DNA of 64,000 nucleotides from Caballeronia hypogeia. Its GTDB lineage: Bacteria > Pseudomonadota > Gammaproteobacteria > Burkholderiales > Burkholderiaceae. The translations under genes were made by a program, and so were the position numbers. Under the pieces are notes generated by a model. It was not told the DNA's origin. It ran no database searches and saw nothing but the letters and a program-made list of their open reading frames with translations. The stretch is from positions 1-64,000 of the forward strand of contig NZ_FCOA02000005.1 in the NCBI RefSeq assembly GCF_001544875.2, given 5' to 3'. Below, one piece after another: positions 29,942 through 39,193 of this stretch (position 1 is the first letter of the stretch; every line of letters begins with the position of its first letter).

Positions 29942-30667
29942 ATGCATTTCGATTTCCAAGCCATTGCGAGAGCGTTCCCTTTTCTGATGGACGGGCTCGC
30001 GTTCACGGTCGAACTGACCGCAGTTGCATGCATCGGCGGTCTCATTCTCGGAACCGGGATGGCCGTCATCCGTCAACTGCAAGTTCCGGTTGCATCAAAA
30101 ATCATCAGCGCCTACGTGACGCTGATGCGTTGCATTCCGCTGATTCTGGTCCTTTTTTGGTTCTTCTTTCTCGTTCCACTTGTGCTGGGGCATCTGTCAG
30201 CAGCAGGACGGCCGATTCCGTTGGGCCCGAAGATGACTGCCTTCGTAACCTTCACGATGTTCGAAGCGGCGTACTACGCGGAAATCGTGCGCTCGGGCTT
30301 CAAGGCGATTAACAAGGGGCAATACGAAGGGGCGAAGGCGCTCGGATTGTCGACGGCCACGATGTACGGCTCGGTCATCATCCCTCAAGTGCTGCGCGCG
30401 ACGGCCCCGATTATCGTCACCCAAACCATCATCCTGTTCCAGGACACCGCGCTCGTTTACGTGCTGTCGCTCAACGACTTCCTCGGGACGGCCGCGAAGA
30501 TTGCGCAACGTGACGGAAAGCTGGTCGAGTTCTACACGTTCGTCGCGTTTGTCTACCTGATTCTTTGCTCTGTGGGCTCCGAACTCGCCGAGCGCCTTCG
30601 TCGCAAGACACCGGGAACGGTGCGCCGGGCGAAGTCCTTTCGCGCCCTTGGTCTTCCCCGTCCCTAA
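29942..30667 (+). CDS. gltK: Amino acid ABC transporter permease (GltK-like)
   Basis: Second 241-residue permease of the same subfamily, forming a heterodimer with the preceding one. Visible are YVTLMRCIPLILVLFWFFFLVP near residue 58 and the EAA loop AEIVRSGFKAINKGQYEGAKALGLS at about 116-140. The ribosome-binding site AAGGAG lies just before the ATG, 10 bp after the previous stop, so the two genes are translationally close. Confidence 0.92.
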   Translation: MHFDFQAIARAFPFLMDGLAFTVELTAVACIGGLILGTGMAVIRQLQVPVASKIISAYVTLMRCIPLILVLFWFFFLVPLVLGHLSAAGRPIPLGPKMTAFVTFTMFEAAYYAEIVRSGFKAINKGQYEGAKALGLSTATMYGSVIIPQVLRATAPIIVTQTIILFQDTALVYVLSLNDFLGTAAKIAQRDGKLVEFYTFVAFVYLILCSVGSELAERLRRKTPGTVRRAKSFRALGLPRP

Positions 30668-30692
30668 GTGAACCGTGTCTGCTGAGGTAATC

Positions 30693-31469
30693 ATGCTTGA
30701 AGAAGCAACATCCAACGAAATCATTGTCACGGTCTCGGGACTGGAAAAGAGCTACGGCGACCATCGCGTACTGAACGGCGTGAACTTAAGCGTCACGCGC
30801 GGCGAGCGAATCGTGATTTGTGGCCCGTCCGGTTCAGGGAAGTCGACGTTCATCCGATGCATCAATGGCCTTGAGACGTTCGAGAGCGGGACGGTCGCAG
30901 TGAAGGACCTGAAAACCGGGGCGCAACTCACCAAACTCTCCGATATCCGTCGTGAAGTCGGCATGGTCTTTCAAAGCTTCAACCTGTTCCCGCACATGAC
31001 TGTGTTGCAGAACTGTATGCTCGCGCAAATCAAGGTTCGCAAAGAGCATAAGGCCGCGGCCCGCGACCGAGCGATGCACTTCCTTCAAAAGGTCCGCATC
31101 GCCGAACAGGCGAACAAGCATCCAGGGCAGCTCTCGGGCGGCCAACAGCAGCGCGTAGCGATAGCCCGTGCCCTGTGCATGACCCCTTCCGTGATGCTGT
31201 TCGACGAGCCGACGTCGGCGCTCGACCCTGAAGTTGTTCAGGAAGTGCTGGACACGATGGTCGGTCTCGCGAAAGACGGCATGACGATGTTGTGCGTCAC
31301 CCACGAAATGGGCTTCGCACAGGCGGTCGCCGACCGCGTCATCTTTATCGATGGCGGAAATATTGTCGAGGAGGCACCGCCTTCTGAGTTCTTCTACAAG
31401 CCCAAGCACGAACGCGTCCGCGCATTCCTGAGCCGAGTCCATGGCCACGGCGACAAAGTCGCCGCGTGA
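30693..31469 (+). CDS. gltL: Amino acid ABC transporter ATP-binding protein (GltL-like)
   Basis: A 258-residue ABC ATPase with Walker [11 protein letters not shown]-loop [13 protein letters not shown], signature [15 protein letters not shown], Walker [15 protein letters not shown] and the switch histidine in CVTHEMGFA. The start is placed at the ATG at 30693 because GAGG lies five bases before it; a GTG at 30675 is also in frame. It powers the GltJK-like permease pair. The following aminotransferase begins 35 bp after its stop. Confidence 0.93.
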   Translation: MLEEATSNEIIVTVSGLEKSYGDHRVLNGVNLSVTRGERIVICGPSGSGKSTFIRCINGLETFESGTVAVKDLKTGAQLTKLSDIRREVGMVFQSFNLFPHMTVLQNCMLAQIKVRKEHKAAARDRAMHFLQKVRIAEQANKHPGQLSGGQQQRVAIARALCMTPSVMLFDEPTSALDPEVVQEVLDTMVGLAKDGMTMLCVTHEMGFAQAVADRVIFIDGGNIVEEAPPSEFFYKPKHERVRAFLSRVHGHGDKVAA

Positions 31470-31504
31470 CAGGTTCGGACAATTCGACCAAGAGAGACAA
31501 GCAA

Positions 31505-32680
31505 ATGATTTCGACCGAAAAACTCGCCGCCGTTCGTGAACAATTTCCTGTGACCAGGCGCCAATTGTATCTGGACTCGGCACATCAGACGCCGTTATCC
31601 CTCAGCGTCCGTGACGCGCTGCACTCGTTCATCAACGAGGGGTACGAGATGGCTGGGCCGAAGCCGGTCTGGATTCGCCGGGCAGAGGAAACGCGCGCAA
31701 ACGTCGCCCGCTTCTTTAACGCATCGCCGTCGGAAATCGCATTCACGAAAAACACATCGGAAGGCTTGAACATCGCCGCCAATGCAGTACCGCTGAAGGC
31801 AGGTGACAACGTGGTGCTCATCGAAGGAGACCACCCGAACAACGCCTACGCGTGGCTAAACCTGAAGGCCAAGGGCGTCGAAATTCGCTTCGTCCCTCTC
31901 AAAGACAACGAAGTCGCGACCGCAAAGACGTTCGAGCCGTTCATCGACGAGCGAACAAAGGTCATTACGCTCTCGCACGTCACTTTCCACGCAGGGCAGG
32001 TGCATGACGTAGCAAGCATCGGCAAGCTCTGCAAGGAGCGCAATATTTATTTGGTGGTCGATGCCATGCAGTCGGTTGGCGTCATCCCGCTTGACGTCAA
32101 AGCGTTGAATATCTCGGTACTAGCCGCTGGCACACACAAGGGACTGTTGGTGCCGCAAGGTCTCGGCGTTTTGTACGTTGCAGACGGCTTGGACGAACTG
32201 CGTCCGGCATACATCGCAATGTCAAGCATGCTGAACCCGCCAGCTGACTACATCGCTCGTTCCGAGGACATGGCGGTTCGCAAAGATGCGCAGCGCTTTG
32301 AGATGGGCAACCTGAATCTTCCTGACCTTCAAGCACTGGATGCAGCCATCAAGCTTATTGATAGCGTCGGTGTCGCGGATATTCAAAAGCACGTGAACGA
32401 GCTTGGTGACCTGCTTTTGAAGCACCTCGATGAGCTTGGTGTCAACGTCGTGGGTCCGCGCGAGCGCGGTCAGCGCAACCACATTTACGTGTTGGACCTG
32501 CCCGTTGAAAAGTGGGCAGACTACTTCTCGCGAAATGACGTTCGCGTTTCTCCGGAACGGGGTGGCATTCGCGTTTCGCTTGCGATGTTCAACACATCCG
32601 AGGACGTGGAGAGACTCGCCTCTGTCATTCGTAGCGGCCAAACCGAGAACGCGCCCGCCGTCACGATGCAACTCGACTGA
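31505..32680 (+). CDS. Class V aminotransferase (PLP-dependent), copy A
   Basis: A 391-residue fold-type I PLP enzyme of the cysteine-desulfurase/isopenicillin-N-epimerase-like class V group. The PLP lysine is Lys212 in AAGTHKGLLVPQG, Asp186 in VVDAMQSVG should pair with the pyridine nitrogen, and TKNTSEGLN (82-90) binds the phosphate. There is no SufS/IscS-type catalytic cysteine loop that I can see, so simple cysteine desulfuration is not assured; the reaction is unknown. It is the last gene of the glt-like operon, which suggests it acts on the imported amino acid. A close paralogue is at 43374-44549, behind fghA and a symporter. Confidence 0.88.
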   Translation: MISTEKLAAVREQFPVTRRQLYLDSAHQTPLSLSVRDALHSFINEGYEMAGPKPVWIRRAEETRANVARFFNASPSEIAFTKNTSEGLNIAANAVPLKAGDNVVLIEGDHPNNAYAWLNLKAKGVEIRFVPLKDNEVATAKTFEPFIDERTKVITLSHVTFHAGQVHDVASIGKLCKERNIYLVVDAMQSVGVIPLDVKALNISVLAAGTHKGLLVPQGLGVLYVADGLDELRPAYIAMSSMLNPPADYIARSEDMAVRKDAQRFEMGNLNLPDLQALDAAIKLIDSVGVADIQKHVNELGDLLLKHLDELGVNVVGPRERGQRNHIYVLDLPVEKWADYFSRNDVRVSPERGGIRVSLAMFNTSEDVERLASVIRSGQTENAPAVTMQLD

Positions 32681-32708
32681 GCAACCGACTAACAAACGAC
32701 GCAAGGCA

Positions 32709-33650
32709 TCAACCGTCCCTTTTAGGACGGTTTGCCTTCGCTCCGTTGATGTTGTCCTTCTGTTCAATCACGTGGTCGCAAAAATTCTTGACCAACGGTG
32801 GTAGGAGGCGTCCGGACATGGTCTGGATTTGAAACTCACGACGAGCCAGCACATCGTCCTTCAAGGGAATCGCGACGAACCCGTCTTCCATGAACCGCCC
32901 TGTCACTGAGAGCATTGCGGTGAACATCAATGCGCCGGTGCGCTTCGCAAACGCGTACATCGAATAGCTGTTGTTGCTCTCAAGTATTGGGTCCAGATGC
33001 AGGCCCGCGAGTTCAGCAGCGATTTCGACCAGTTCTCGGAGTGTCGTCCCTTGCTCCGGCAGCAAGAACTCACGACCAGCGAGGTCCACCAGCGCCAGAT
33101 GGTGGCGCTTCGCCAACACGTCGTCTTGCCGCACAAGCACATGAATGAGCGCCGGCTCGCTGTATTCAATGTGAACCCCAGATGCCGGACGCAGACTGAA
33201 AGAAAGCGCGATGTCGGACTCTCCATCTCGCACACGCTGCGCTACGGCATTAGGCGAACCGACGTACAGCTGAAACTTCACCTTCGGATGTCCTTCACGA
33301 AACGACGCGATAACGGCGGGCATGAAGCTGTACGCGAATCCTTGCGTACATGCCACGCGGACCGTGCCCGTTTTGTCGAGCGCGATGCCACGGATGTCGT
33401 TTGCGACATGTTCCCCGTCGAGCATACTTCGCGACGCAAACGCCATCAGTTTTCGACCGCCTTCGGTCAATACCATTCCGCGGGCAAGCCGTTCGAAGAG
33501 CTGGCATTCGAGTTCCTCTTCGAGCTTCGCTATCTGTCGGCTGATTGCAGAAGTCGCGACATGCAGCGTGGCAGACGCATCAGTAAGGGAACCCGTGCGC
33601 GCGACTTCAACGAAGTAGCGAAGGCCAATGCCGTGAAGGGACGGTTTCAT
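32709..33650 (-). CDS. LysR-family regulator of the peptidase operon
   Basis: A 313-residue LysR-type regulator. The HTH is near the N-terminus (GLRYFVEVARTGSLTDASATL, then TSAISRQIAKLEEEL), followed by a co-inducer domain with VRVACTQGFAYSFMP near residue 96. It is divergent from the M20-MHS-gamma-glutamyltransferase operon with a gap of about 135 bp, so it is the probable regulator of that operon. Its C-terminus runs through the shared hairpin with the aminotransferase gene. Confidence 0.9.
   Translation of the reverse strand: MKPSLHGIGLRYFVEVARTGSLTDASATLHVATSAISRQIAKLEEELECQLFERLARGMVLTEGGRKLMAFASRSMLDGEHVANDIRGIALDKTGTVRVACTQGFAYSFMPAVIASFREGHPKVKFQLYVGSPNAVAQRVRDGESDIALSFSLRPASGVHIEYSEPALIHVLVRQDDVLAKRHHLALVDLAGREFLLPEQGTTLRELVEIAAELAGLHLDPILESNNSYSMYAFAKRTGALMFTAMLSVTGRFMEDGFVAIPLKDDVLARREFQIQTMSGRLLPPLVKNFCDHVIEQKDNINGAKANRPKRDG
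32711..32732. terminator. Hairpin between convergent aminotransferase and LysR genes
   Basis: AACCGTCC (32711-32718) pairs with GGACGGTT (32725-32732) around a six-base loop. It overlaps the last codons of the LysR gene and lies 31 bp after the aminotransferase stop. The T-run is short, so strength is uncertain. Confidence 0.5.
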
Positions 33651-33785
33651 GTGCTTTGCCTTTTTGGCAATCGGTCGTTATTTTGATTCTAATTGTTGGC
33701 GGGCCAGTCGGTTCATAAACTGGGTAAAAAAGATGCAGACCTAACTTACATCGAACCAGTTCGGACACTGATTGGAGACAACAAC

Positions 33786-35174
33786 TTGAGCCGTTCACAA
33801 GCCATCGCGCTAGCACGCGAACATTTCGATTCGGGGAGCTTCTTCGGCGACCTAGCTCGCCGCGTCGCTTACCAGTCTGAAAGTCAGGAGCCCGCGAAAC
33901 GCCCGCAGTTGATTGCGTATCTGGAAGAGGAAATGCGTCCTGCTCTCGAACGCATGGGTTTCGTCGTTTCTCAGGTGCCTAATCCGATTGAAGATGCTGG
34001 TCCGTTCCTCGTGGCTGAACGCATCGAGTCAACTTCCTACCCGACGGTCTTGCTCTATGGGCACGGAGATGTTGTAAGGGGTATGGACGAGCGATGGAGA
34101 AGCAACCTTTCGCCATGGCAGCTCACCGAAGATGGCGACCGCTGGTATGGCCGCGGTACGGCGGACAACAAAGGGCAGCACTCCATTAACCTCGCTGCTC
34201 TCGACTGTGTCATCTCTGCTCGAAATGGCAAGGTCGGCTTCAACGTCAAGGTGCTTTTCGAAACCGGCGAAGAATGCGGGTCTCCTGGCCTCGACGAGTT
34301 CTGCGCAATCCACGCAGAGCGACTTGCGGCCGACGCACTTATCGCCTCCGATGGTCCTCGCCTCTCGGCTGCGCGCCCGACGGTGTTCTTTGGCTCGCGG
34401 GGCATCGTTAGCATTGGCTTGGAAGTGGACCTCCGCGAGGGCGCGCATCACTCCGGCAATTGGGGTGGTCTTCTGCGCAATCCTGCGACAACCCTGGTCG
34501 GCGCAATTGGAGAACTGGTCAACGGCCGCGGCGAGATTTTGCTCGGTTGCATGAAGCCTCGTGTGCTTCCTGAATCCGTGAAAGCAGCGCTCGCAGACAT
34601 CGAGGTCGGCGGTGCACCAGACGACCCGACGGTAGATGAAGATTGGGGACAGCAAGGGCTCACGCCAGCGGAGCGACTGTTTGGATGGAACACGCTCGAG
34701 GTTTTGGCTATGTCATCGGCTGATGTCAACAAGCCAGTTGGCGCCATCCCGCCGAAGGCGACGGCTCATCTACAACTGCGTTATGTCGTAGGTACGCCCG
34801 TTGAGGAAATCGCGGACGGAATCCGACGGAGACTTGACGAATCCGGCTATCCGATGGTTCGCGTGAGCGTCAAGCTCGGCAGCTCGGCGACTCGACTCGA
34901 CCCCGATGCGCCCTGGGCACAATGGGCCATTCGTTCCCTGGAAGAAACGGCGCAGCGGAAAGTCGCGGTGCTTCCAAACCTTGGCGGAACGCTTCCAAAC
35001 AGTGTGTTCGTGCAGACACTCAGTCTGCCGACCATTTGGGTACCCCACTCGTATCCAGCCTGTTCCCAACACGCACCGAACGAGCATCTCGTGCCGAGTG
35101 TGGCTCGCGAAGGCTTGCAACTGATGGCTGGCCTGTTCTGGGACCTTGGGGAAACAGCGCCTAAGGCAGGTTGA
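33786..35174 (+). CDS. M20-family metallopeptidase or dipeptidase
   Basis: A 462-residue M20/ArgE/CPG2-type enzyme. The metal-binding HxD is in LLYGHGDVV at about residues 80-88; the bridging acid and base are in ETGEECGSPG. A dimerisation domain follows at about 210-320 and the last metal-binding histidine lies near the C-terminus (IWVPHSYPACSQHAPNEH). The start is taken as the TTG at 33786 because GGAGA lies seven bases before it and the protein then begins SRSQAIALAREHFDSG, as in relatives; the frame is open to 33693. First gene of an operon with an MHS transporter and a gamma-glutamyltransferase. It could cleave a dipeptide such as Cys-Gly released by that enzyme; this is inference. Confidence 0.88.
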   Translation: MSRSQAIALAREHFDSGSFFGDLARRVAYQSESQEPAKRPQLIAYLEEEMRPALERMGFVVSQVPNPIEDAGPFLVAERIESTSYPTVLLYGHGDVVRGMDERWRSNLSPWQLTEDGDRWYGRGTADNKGQHSINLAALDCVISARNGKVGFNVKVLFETGEECGSPGLDEFCAIHAERLAADALIASDGPRLSAARPTVFFGSRGIVSIGLEVDLREGAHHSGNWGGLLRNPATTLVGAIGELVNGRGEILLGCMKPRVLPESVKAALADIEVGGAPDDPTVDEDWGQQGLTPAERLFGWNTLEVLAMSSADVNKPVGAIPPKATAHLQLRYVVGTPVEEIADGIRRRLDESGYPMVRVSVKLGSSATRLDPDAPWAQWAIRSLEETAQRKVAVLPNLGGTLPNSVFVQTLSLPTIWVPHSYPACSQHAPNEHLVPSVAREGLQLMAGLFWDLGETAPKAG

Positions 35175-35223
35175 GTCCTAAAAACGCGTCGTCATTCACA
35201 AAAGCAATTTTCCAGGAGACGCC

Positions 35224-36510
35224 ATGAATAGTCATGCGCTCGAAGGTGTTCAGTCTGAAAAGAGGTCGTCGTCCTCACTGCGTCGTCTCATCGTCGCGTC
35301 GTCAATAGGTAACGCCCTCGAATGGTTCGATATCGTCGTTTACGGCTACTTCGCCGTATCCATCTCTAAGGCGTTCTTTCCGGCGGGCAACGCCGGTACA
35401 TCTATCCTGCTGGCTTACGGGACGTTCGGCATCTCGTACATAGCGCGCCCCGTCGGCGCGCTGTGGCTCGGGGCTATAGCGGACCGGGTCGGCCGCAAAC
35501 ATTCCATGTTGCTATCCATCGGCATGATGATGGTGGGGACGTTGATGATTGCGACGATGCCGACCTACGCGCAAATCGGTCTCTTTGCTCCAGTCGGCAT
35601 CCTCGTCGCTCGCTTGATTCAGGGTGTCTCGGCTGGAGGCGAGTTTGGAAGTTCCACTGCACTGCTTGTCGAGAACGACCCGAAGCGGCGAGGCTTTCTC
35701 GCGAGCTTCCAGTTCGCGAGCCAAGGCTTCATGACCGTAATGGCATCGCTTTTCGGGCTCGCGCTCTCATTGTCTCTCTCGCACGAGCAAGTCGACGCTT
35801 GGGGTTGGCGGATTCCTTTCTTTTTCGGGCTCCTCGTCGGCCCTGTCGGCCTCTATATCCGCAGGCATGTTGAGGAAGGCACCGAATTCAAAATCGCCAA
35901 GCGCGAAACTGCGCCTCTGAAAGAAATCGCTCTTCACCAGAAAGGCAATGTCGCGTTGGCAATTGGAACCCTCATCGTTTCTACGGTTGCGGCGCATGTG
36001 ATTCTCTACATGCCGGTCTTTGCCGTGAAGCAGTTGCATTTGCCCAGTAGTTCCGCATTCTCGGCAAACCTCGTCGCAGGGCTGGTACTGACGTTCGGCA
36101 CTCCATTCGTCGGCATTCTTTCGGACAAGTTGGGGCGAACAAGACTGATGGTAATTGGTGCTCTTGCCTTCGTGCTGACCGTCGTACCGGCGTTCTACAT
36201 GCTCAAGATGTTCCCGGGCGTTGGAACCCTCATGTTGGTGATGTTCTGGCTTGCGCTGGTGAAGTCAGTGTATTTCGGTGCTCTGCCGGCGCTGATGGCA
36301 GAGGCATTCCCGCCGGAGACGCGCGCGACTGGAATGGCGCTGAGTTACAACATCGGCACCACGGTGTTTGGCGGATTTACCCCGTTCATCGTATCGGCAA
36401 TCACGATTTTCACCGCAAGCGACTTGGCGCCGGCACTCTACCTTGTCCCTTGCGCCTTGCTGAGCCTTGCAGCGACTATCGTTCTTCGGCACAGGCTGGT
36501 TGCTGCCTGA
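35224..36510 (+). CDS. MFS transporter, MHS type (citrate or dicarboxylate symporter-like)
   Basis: A 428-residue, twelve-helix proton symporter. Hallmarks are IGNALEWFDIVVYGYFAVSISKAFFP at the first helix, RPVGALWLGAIADRVGRKHSM after helix 2 and RLIQGVSAGGEFGSSTALL in helix 4. Ribosome-binding site CAGGAGAC. It sits between the M20 peptidase and the gamma-glutamyltransferase, with gaps of 49 and about 30 bp, so it is probably the importer for their substrate or exporter of a product. Confidence 0.92.
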   Translation: MNSHALEGVQSEKRSSSSLRRLIVASSIGNALEWFDIVVYGYFAVSISKAFFPAGNAGTSILLAYGTFGISYIARPVGALWLGAIADRVGRKHSMLLSIGMMMVGTLMIATMPTYAQIGLFAPVGILVARLIQGVSAGGEFGSSTALLVENDPKRRGFLASFQFASQGFMTVMASLFGLALSLSLSHEQVDAWGWRIPFFFGLLVGPVGLYIRRHVEEGTEFKIAKRETAPLKEIALHQKGNVALAIGTLIVSTVAAHVILYMPVFAVKQLHLPSSSAFSANLVAGLVLTFGTPFVGILSDKLGRTRLMVIGALAFVLTVVPAFYMLKMFPGVGTLMLVMFWLALVKSVYFGALPALMAEAFPPETRATGMALSYNIGTTVFGGFTPFIVSAITIFTASDLAPALYLVPCALLSLAATIVLRHRLVAA

Positions 36511-36540
36511 GGTCCCAAAATCGATTTCTATTCTGACGTG

Positions 36541-38163
36541 ATGAGCGCAATGATGGATGTCAAAAGAGCACTTCGGCCGATGAACATCGGCCGGTCGGGA
36601 GCGGTAGCCAGCAACCACCCAGTCGCGACACAGGCTGGACTTGATGTTTTGCGCGCTGGCGGGAACGCCGTCGACGCCGCAGTCGCGGTTTCCCTCGCGA
36701 TTGGTGTCGTCGAACCGCATATGTCCGGGCTCGGTGGCGATGGCTTCTATCATTGCTTCTTCGCGGACACCGCTCAAGGTCTCGTGTACAACGGCTCCGG
36801 ATTCGCGCCCCAAGCGGCAGTGACTCCAGGAATGTCGTCTTTGCCGCTTCGAGGTCCGGGTAGCGTCTCAGTGCCGGGGGGTGTCGGTGCCCTCGGCCTG
36901 ATGCACTCGCAAAAGGGGAGAATACCGTGGGCGGAGTTAGTCGGTCCGGCGATTGATGCTGCAATCAACGGATTCGGTGTCACGCACGTCTACCAAAGAT
37001 TCGCGTCCCGGTACGCAGACCAAGTCCGGCCGTACGCGTACTCTGCCAAATTATTTCTCCGGGACGGCGAAGCTCCGGCCATTGGAGGTTTCATCGTGCA
37101 GCCACATCTGGCGGCGTCTTTGGAGACTCTCGCAAGAGATGGAGCTGACTCGCTGTATCGAGGCGACCTCGCAGCGCTTGTGGCGGCGGACATGCGCGAT
37201 GCGAATGTCTTAATCACAGCGGCCGAACTGGCGAGCTACGAGGCACAGGTCCAAACGCCCATCGCTGTCACATATCGAGGTTACGAGGTGCGTCAAACAC
37301 CTCCAAACTCGACCGGGTTCGTCCTTCTTCAGGCTCTGAAGCTGGTCGAGGCAAGGTTGCCAAAAGACACTTCGGACTTCTTCTCCCCAGACGTAGTTCA
37401 TACGCTCATCGAGGCCAAGAAATTGGCGTTTGTCGAGCGAGAGAAACTCGGGGCAGACCCGGAACACTTCGAGACACCGATGAGAACGATACTGGACTTC
37501 CGACGTCTCGAGGCGCTGGCTGAAAGCATCGACCCGCGAAAGAGCGCAATTCGCCCGGTGCGTCCGTCAGCAGGCGACGGCAACACGACCTATTTTTGCG
37601 TGGTCGACCGCTGGGGCAACGCCGTATCAGCGATTCAGAGCTTGAACAATTCGTTCGGCTCCGGAGTCACGCTCGAACGCACGGGCATCCTGCTGAACAA
37701 CCGCATGAATTGCTGGCATCTGGATGACGCCCATCCGAACAAGCTGATGGCTGGCAAGCGCGTGCGACATACGATGAACGCGCCCATGGTCTTGAAAGAC
37801 GGCAAGGTCTGGGCTGTGTTCGGGACGCCGGGAGCCGACGACCAGGTCCAGACGAATCTACAAGTTGCTGTCGGTCTCATCGATTTCAACCTAGACCCGC
37901 AGAGCTTGGCGGAAGCGCCGCGATGGAGCAGCTCCCAGGGTGGTCAAGGAGCCAACTGGCCCCACGGCGGTGATAACGCACTCACAATCGAAGACAGCTT
38001 CCCGGCGCAGGCGAAACAAGGCCTCAGGGACCGAGGGCATCATTTGGTCGAAGTTCCGTATCTTGATGGACCGTGCAGCGTGGCCTGTATCCGCGTCCTG
38101 GAGAACGGAGCGCGGGTCGCTGCGTCGGACCCGCGCAGAGACGGATGGGCTGCAGCTTACTGA
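36541..38163 (+). CDS. ggt: Gamma-glutamyltransferase (copy 2)
   Basis: A 540-residue Ntn-hydrolase of the gamma-glutamyltranspeptidase family. RAGGNAVDAAVAVSLAIGVVEPHMSGLGGDGF lies at about residues 39-69. The processing site GDGNTTYFCVVD places the catalytic Thr near 349, followed by NSFGSGVTLERTGILLNNRM. There is no recognisable signal peptide. Starts at 36538 (GTG) and 36541 (ATG) are both possible; the ribosome-binding site is poor, so translation may be coupled to the preceding gene. It would release glutamate from a gamma-glutamyl compound, with the M20 peptidase finishing the remaining peptide. It is not a recent duplicate of copy 1, since the two differ widely outside the motifs. Confidence 0.92.
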   Translation: MSAMMDVKRALRPMNIGRSGAVASNHPVATQAGLDVLRAGGNAVDAAVAVSLAIGVVEPHMSGLGGDGFYHCFFADTAQGLVYNGSGFAPQAAVTPGMSSLPLRGPGSVSVPGGVGALGLMHSQKGRIPWAELVGPAIDAAINGFGVTHVYQRFASRYADQVRPYAYSAKLFLRDGEAPAIGGFIVQPHLAASLETLARDGADSLYRGDLAALVAADMRDANVLITAAELASYEAQVQTPIAVTYRGYEVRQTPPNSTGFVLLQALKLVEARLPKDTSDFFSPDVVHTLIEAKKLAFVEREKLGADPEHFETPMRTILDFRRLEALAESIDPRKSAIRPVRPSAGDGNTTYFCVVDRWGNAVSAIQSLNNSFGSGVTLERTGILLNNRMNCWHLDDAHPNKLMAGKRVRHTMNAPMVLKDGKVWAVFGTPGADDQVQTNLQVAVGLIDFNLDPQSLAEAPRWSSSQGGQGANWPHGGDNALTIEDSFPAQAKQGLRDRGHHLVEVPYLDGPCSVACIRVLENGARVAASDPRRDGWAAAY

Positions 38164-38175
38164 GTGAAGAAAAAC

Positions 38176-38202
38176 AAAGGGCGACCGCATAGGTCGCCCT
38201 TT
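38176..38202. terminator. Bidirectional terminator between ggt and the IclR gene
   Basis: An 11-bp perfect stem (AAAGGGCGACC with GGTCGCCCTTT), five-base loop, T-run on the plus strand and A-run upstream that gives a T-run on the minus strand. It serves both convergent genes. Confidence 0.9.
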
Positions 38203-38209
38203 TTGAGTT

Positions 38210-39130
38210 TCAAGACCGTTTGCGTCGTGGCGGCTTAACTTCAGGCTCGTCTTCGACGTCGTCCGAGCCAACGATGCTAAGAATCTTGGTGATGCGCAGC
38301 GCTGCCGCTTGCATCATCGGCACAAGCAGCGTGACCTCTTCGAGAGTCTTACGAGCTTTCGGAGCAGAAATACTCAGGCAGGCGATGATGCGACCATTTG
38401 GGCCGGCTATGGGGATTGCCGCGCCGACTACGCCAATAGCAAACTCGGAGTCGTTCGTCGCATAGCCCTGTTTGCGGACCTGGTCAATTTCAAGTCGCAG
38501 CCGGTCGGGGTCAACTATGGTGTACGGCGTGATGGGTTCCCACGGACCGCTCAACATGTAGGCGTCGAGCTGCTTCTTTTCCATATTGGCAAGAAACACG
38601 CGCCCACTAGACGTGCAGTGCGCCGGAGCCCGGTGTCCCTTCTGGAAGTTGAGCGTCAGCGCTGAGTTGCCGATGGCGCTGTCGATGTACACCACTTCCG
38701 AGCCACGCATTACGCCCAAACTGACCGTTTCTGCTGTCCGGCGCGACAGCTCCATCAAGAGCGCGTGTATCGGTCCGCGGGACGTTGAAGCAGCCAAAAT
38801 ATTGGTGGCGAGTTCGAGTAAGCGAGGGCCGACCTGATAGCGGCCGCGCTCAATTCCGTGCTCAAGGAAGCCAAAGTCTTCAAGGTTGCTCACCAGCCGG
38901 TGAGCAGTCGTCTTGGGAATACCAAGTGCGGTTACGATTTCTGACGTCGTCACGCGACCAAGCTGCGCCGTCATCTCGATGATATGAAATGCACGCTCAG
39001 TCGGAGAAACCTCCGGCTCAGGTGCGTCAGGAATCGGGATGTCGACCTTATGCATGACTTTCGTAGTTTCGTGCTCTGTAGACAAGCTGGGGCGCTGACT
39101 CCAGGCGATATGTACGGTGTGTGGACGCAT
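38210..39130 (-). CDS. IclR-family transcriptional regulator
   Basis: A regulator of up to 306 residues with an N-terminal winged HTH (AFHIIEMTAQLGRVTTSEIVTALGIPKTTAHRLVSNLE, in pieces) and a C-terminal IclR effector domain (HCTSSGRVFLANM, then GYATNDSEFAIGVVGAAIPIAG). The first ATG is at 39130; one at 39055 (MHKVDIPIP) is as likely, as neither has a good ribosome-binding site. It follows aspA in the same direction, with a hairpin between them, and converges with ggt. IclR proteins usually control a neighbouring catabolic operon; aspA is the nearest candidate. Confidence 0.88.
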   Translation of the reverse strand: MRPHTVHIAWSQRPSLSTEHETTKVMHKVDIPIPDAPEPEVSPTERAFHIIEMTAQLGRVTTSEIVTALGIPKTTAHRLVSNLEDFGFLEHGIERGRYQVGPRLLELATNILAASTSRGPIHALLMELSRRTAETVSLGVMRGSEVVYIDSAIGNSALTLNFQKGHRAPAHCTSSGRVFLANMEKKQLDAYMLSGPWEPITPYTIVDPDRLRLEIDQVRKQGYATNDSEFAIGVVGAAIPIAGPNGRIIACLSISAPKARKTLEEVTLLVPMMQAAALRITKILSIVGSDDVEDEPEVKPPRRKRS

Positions 39131-39152
39131 AAGGATACCCGAAATTTTTAAG

Positions 39153-39189
39153 TGCCCGAGCGACCTGAAGGGTCGCCGGGCATTTTTTT
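39153..39189. terminator. Hairpin between aspA and the IclR gene
   Basis: TGCCCG and CGACC on the left arm pair with GGTCG and GGGCA on the right, around TGAAG with a small internal mismatch. Seven T follow on the plus strand. For aspA, read on the minus strand, the stem is there but the tail is only partly T-rich. Confidence 0.65.
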
Positions 39190-39193
39190 AGGT

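Noticed and set aside
31505-32680. Calling the class V aminotransferases cysteine desulfurases (SufS/IscS)
   Set aside because: The catalytic cysteine loop was not seen and there are no suf or isc partner genes.
39153-39189. An attenuator controlling the IclR gene
   Set aside because: The hairpin is better explained as the end of aspA; no alternative pairing or leader peptide was found.
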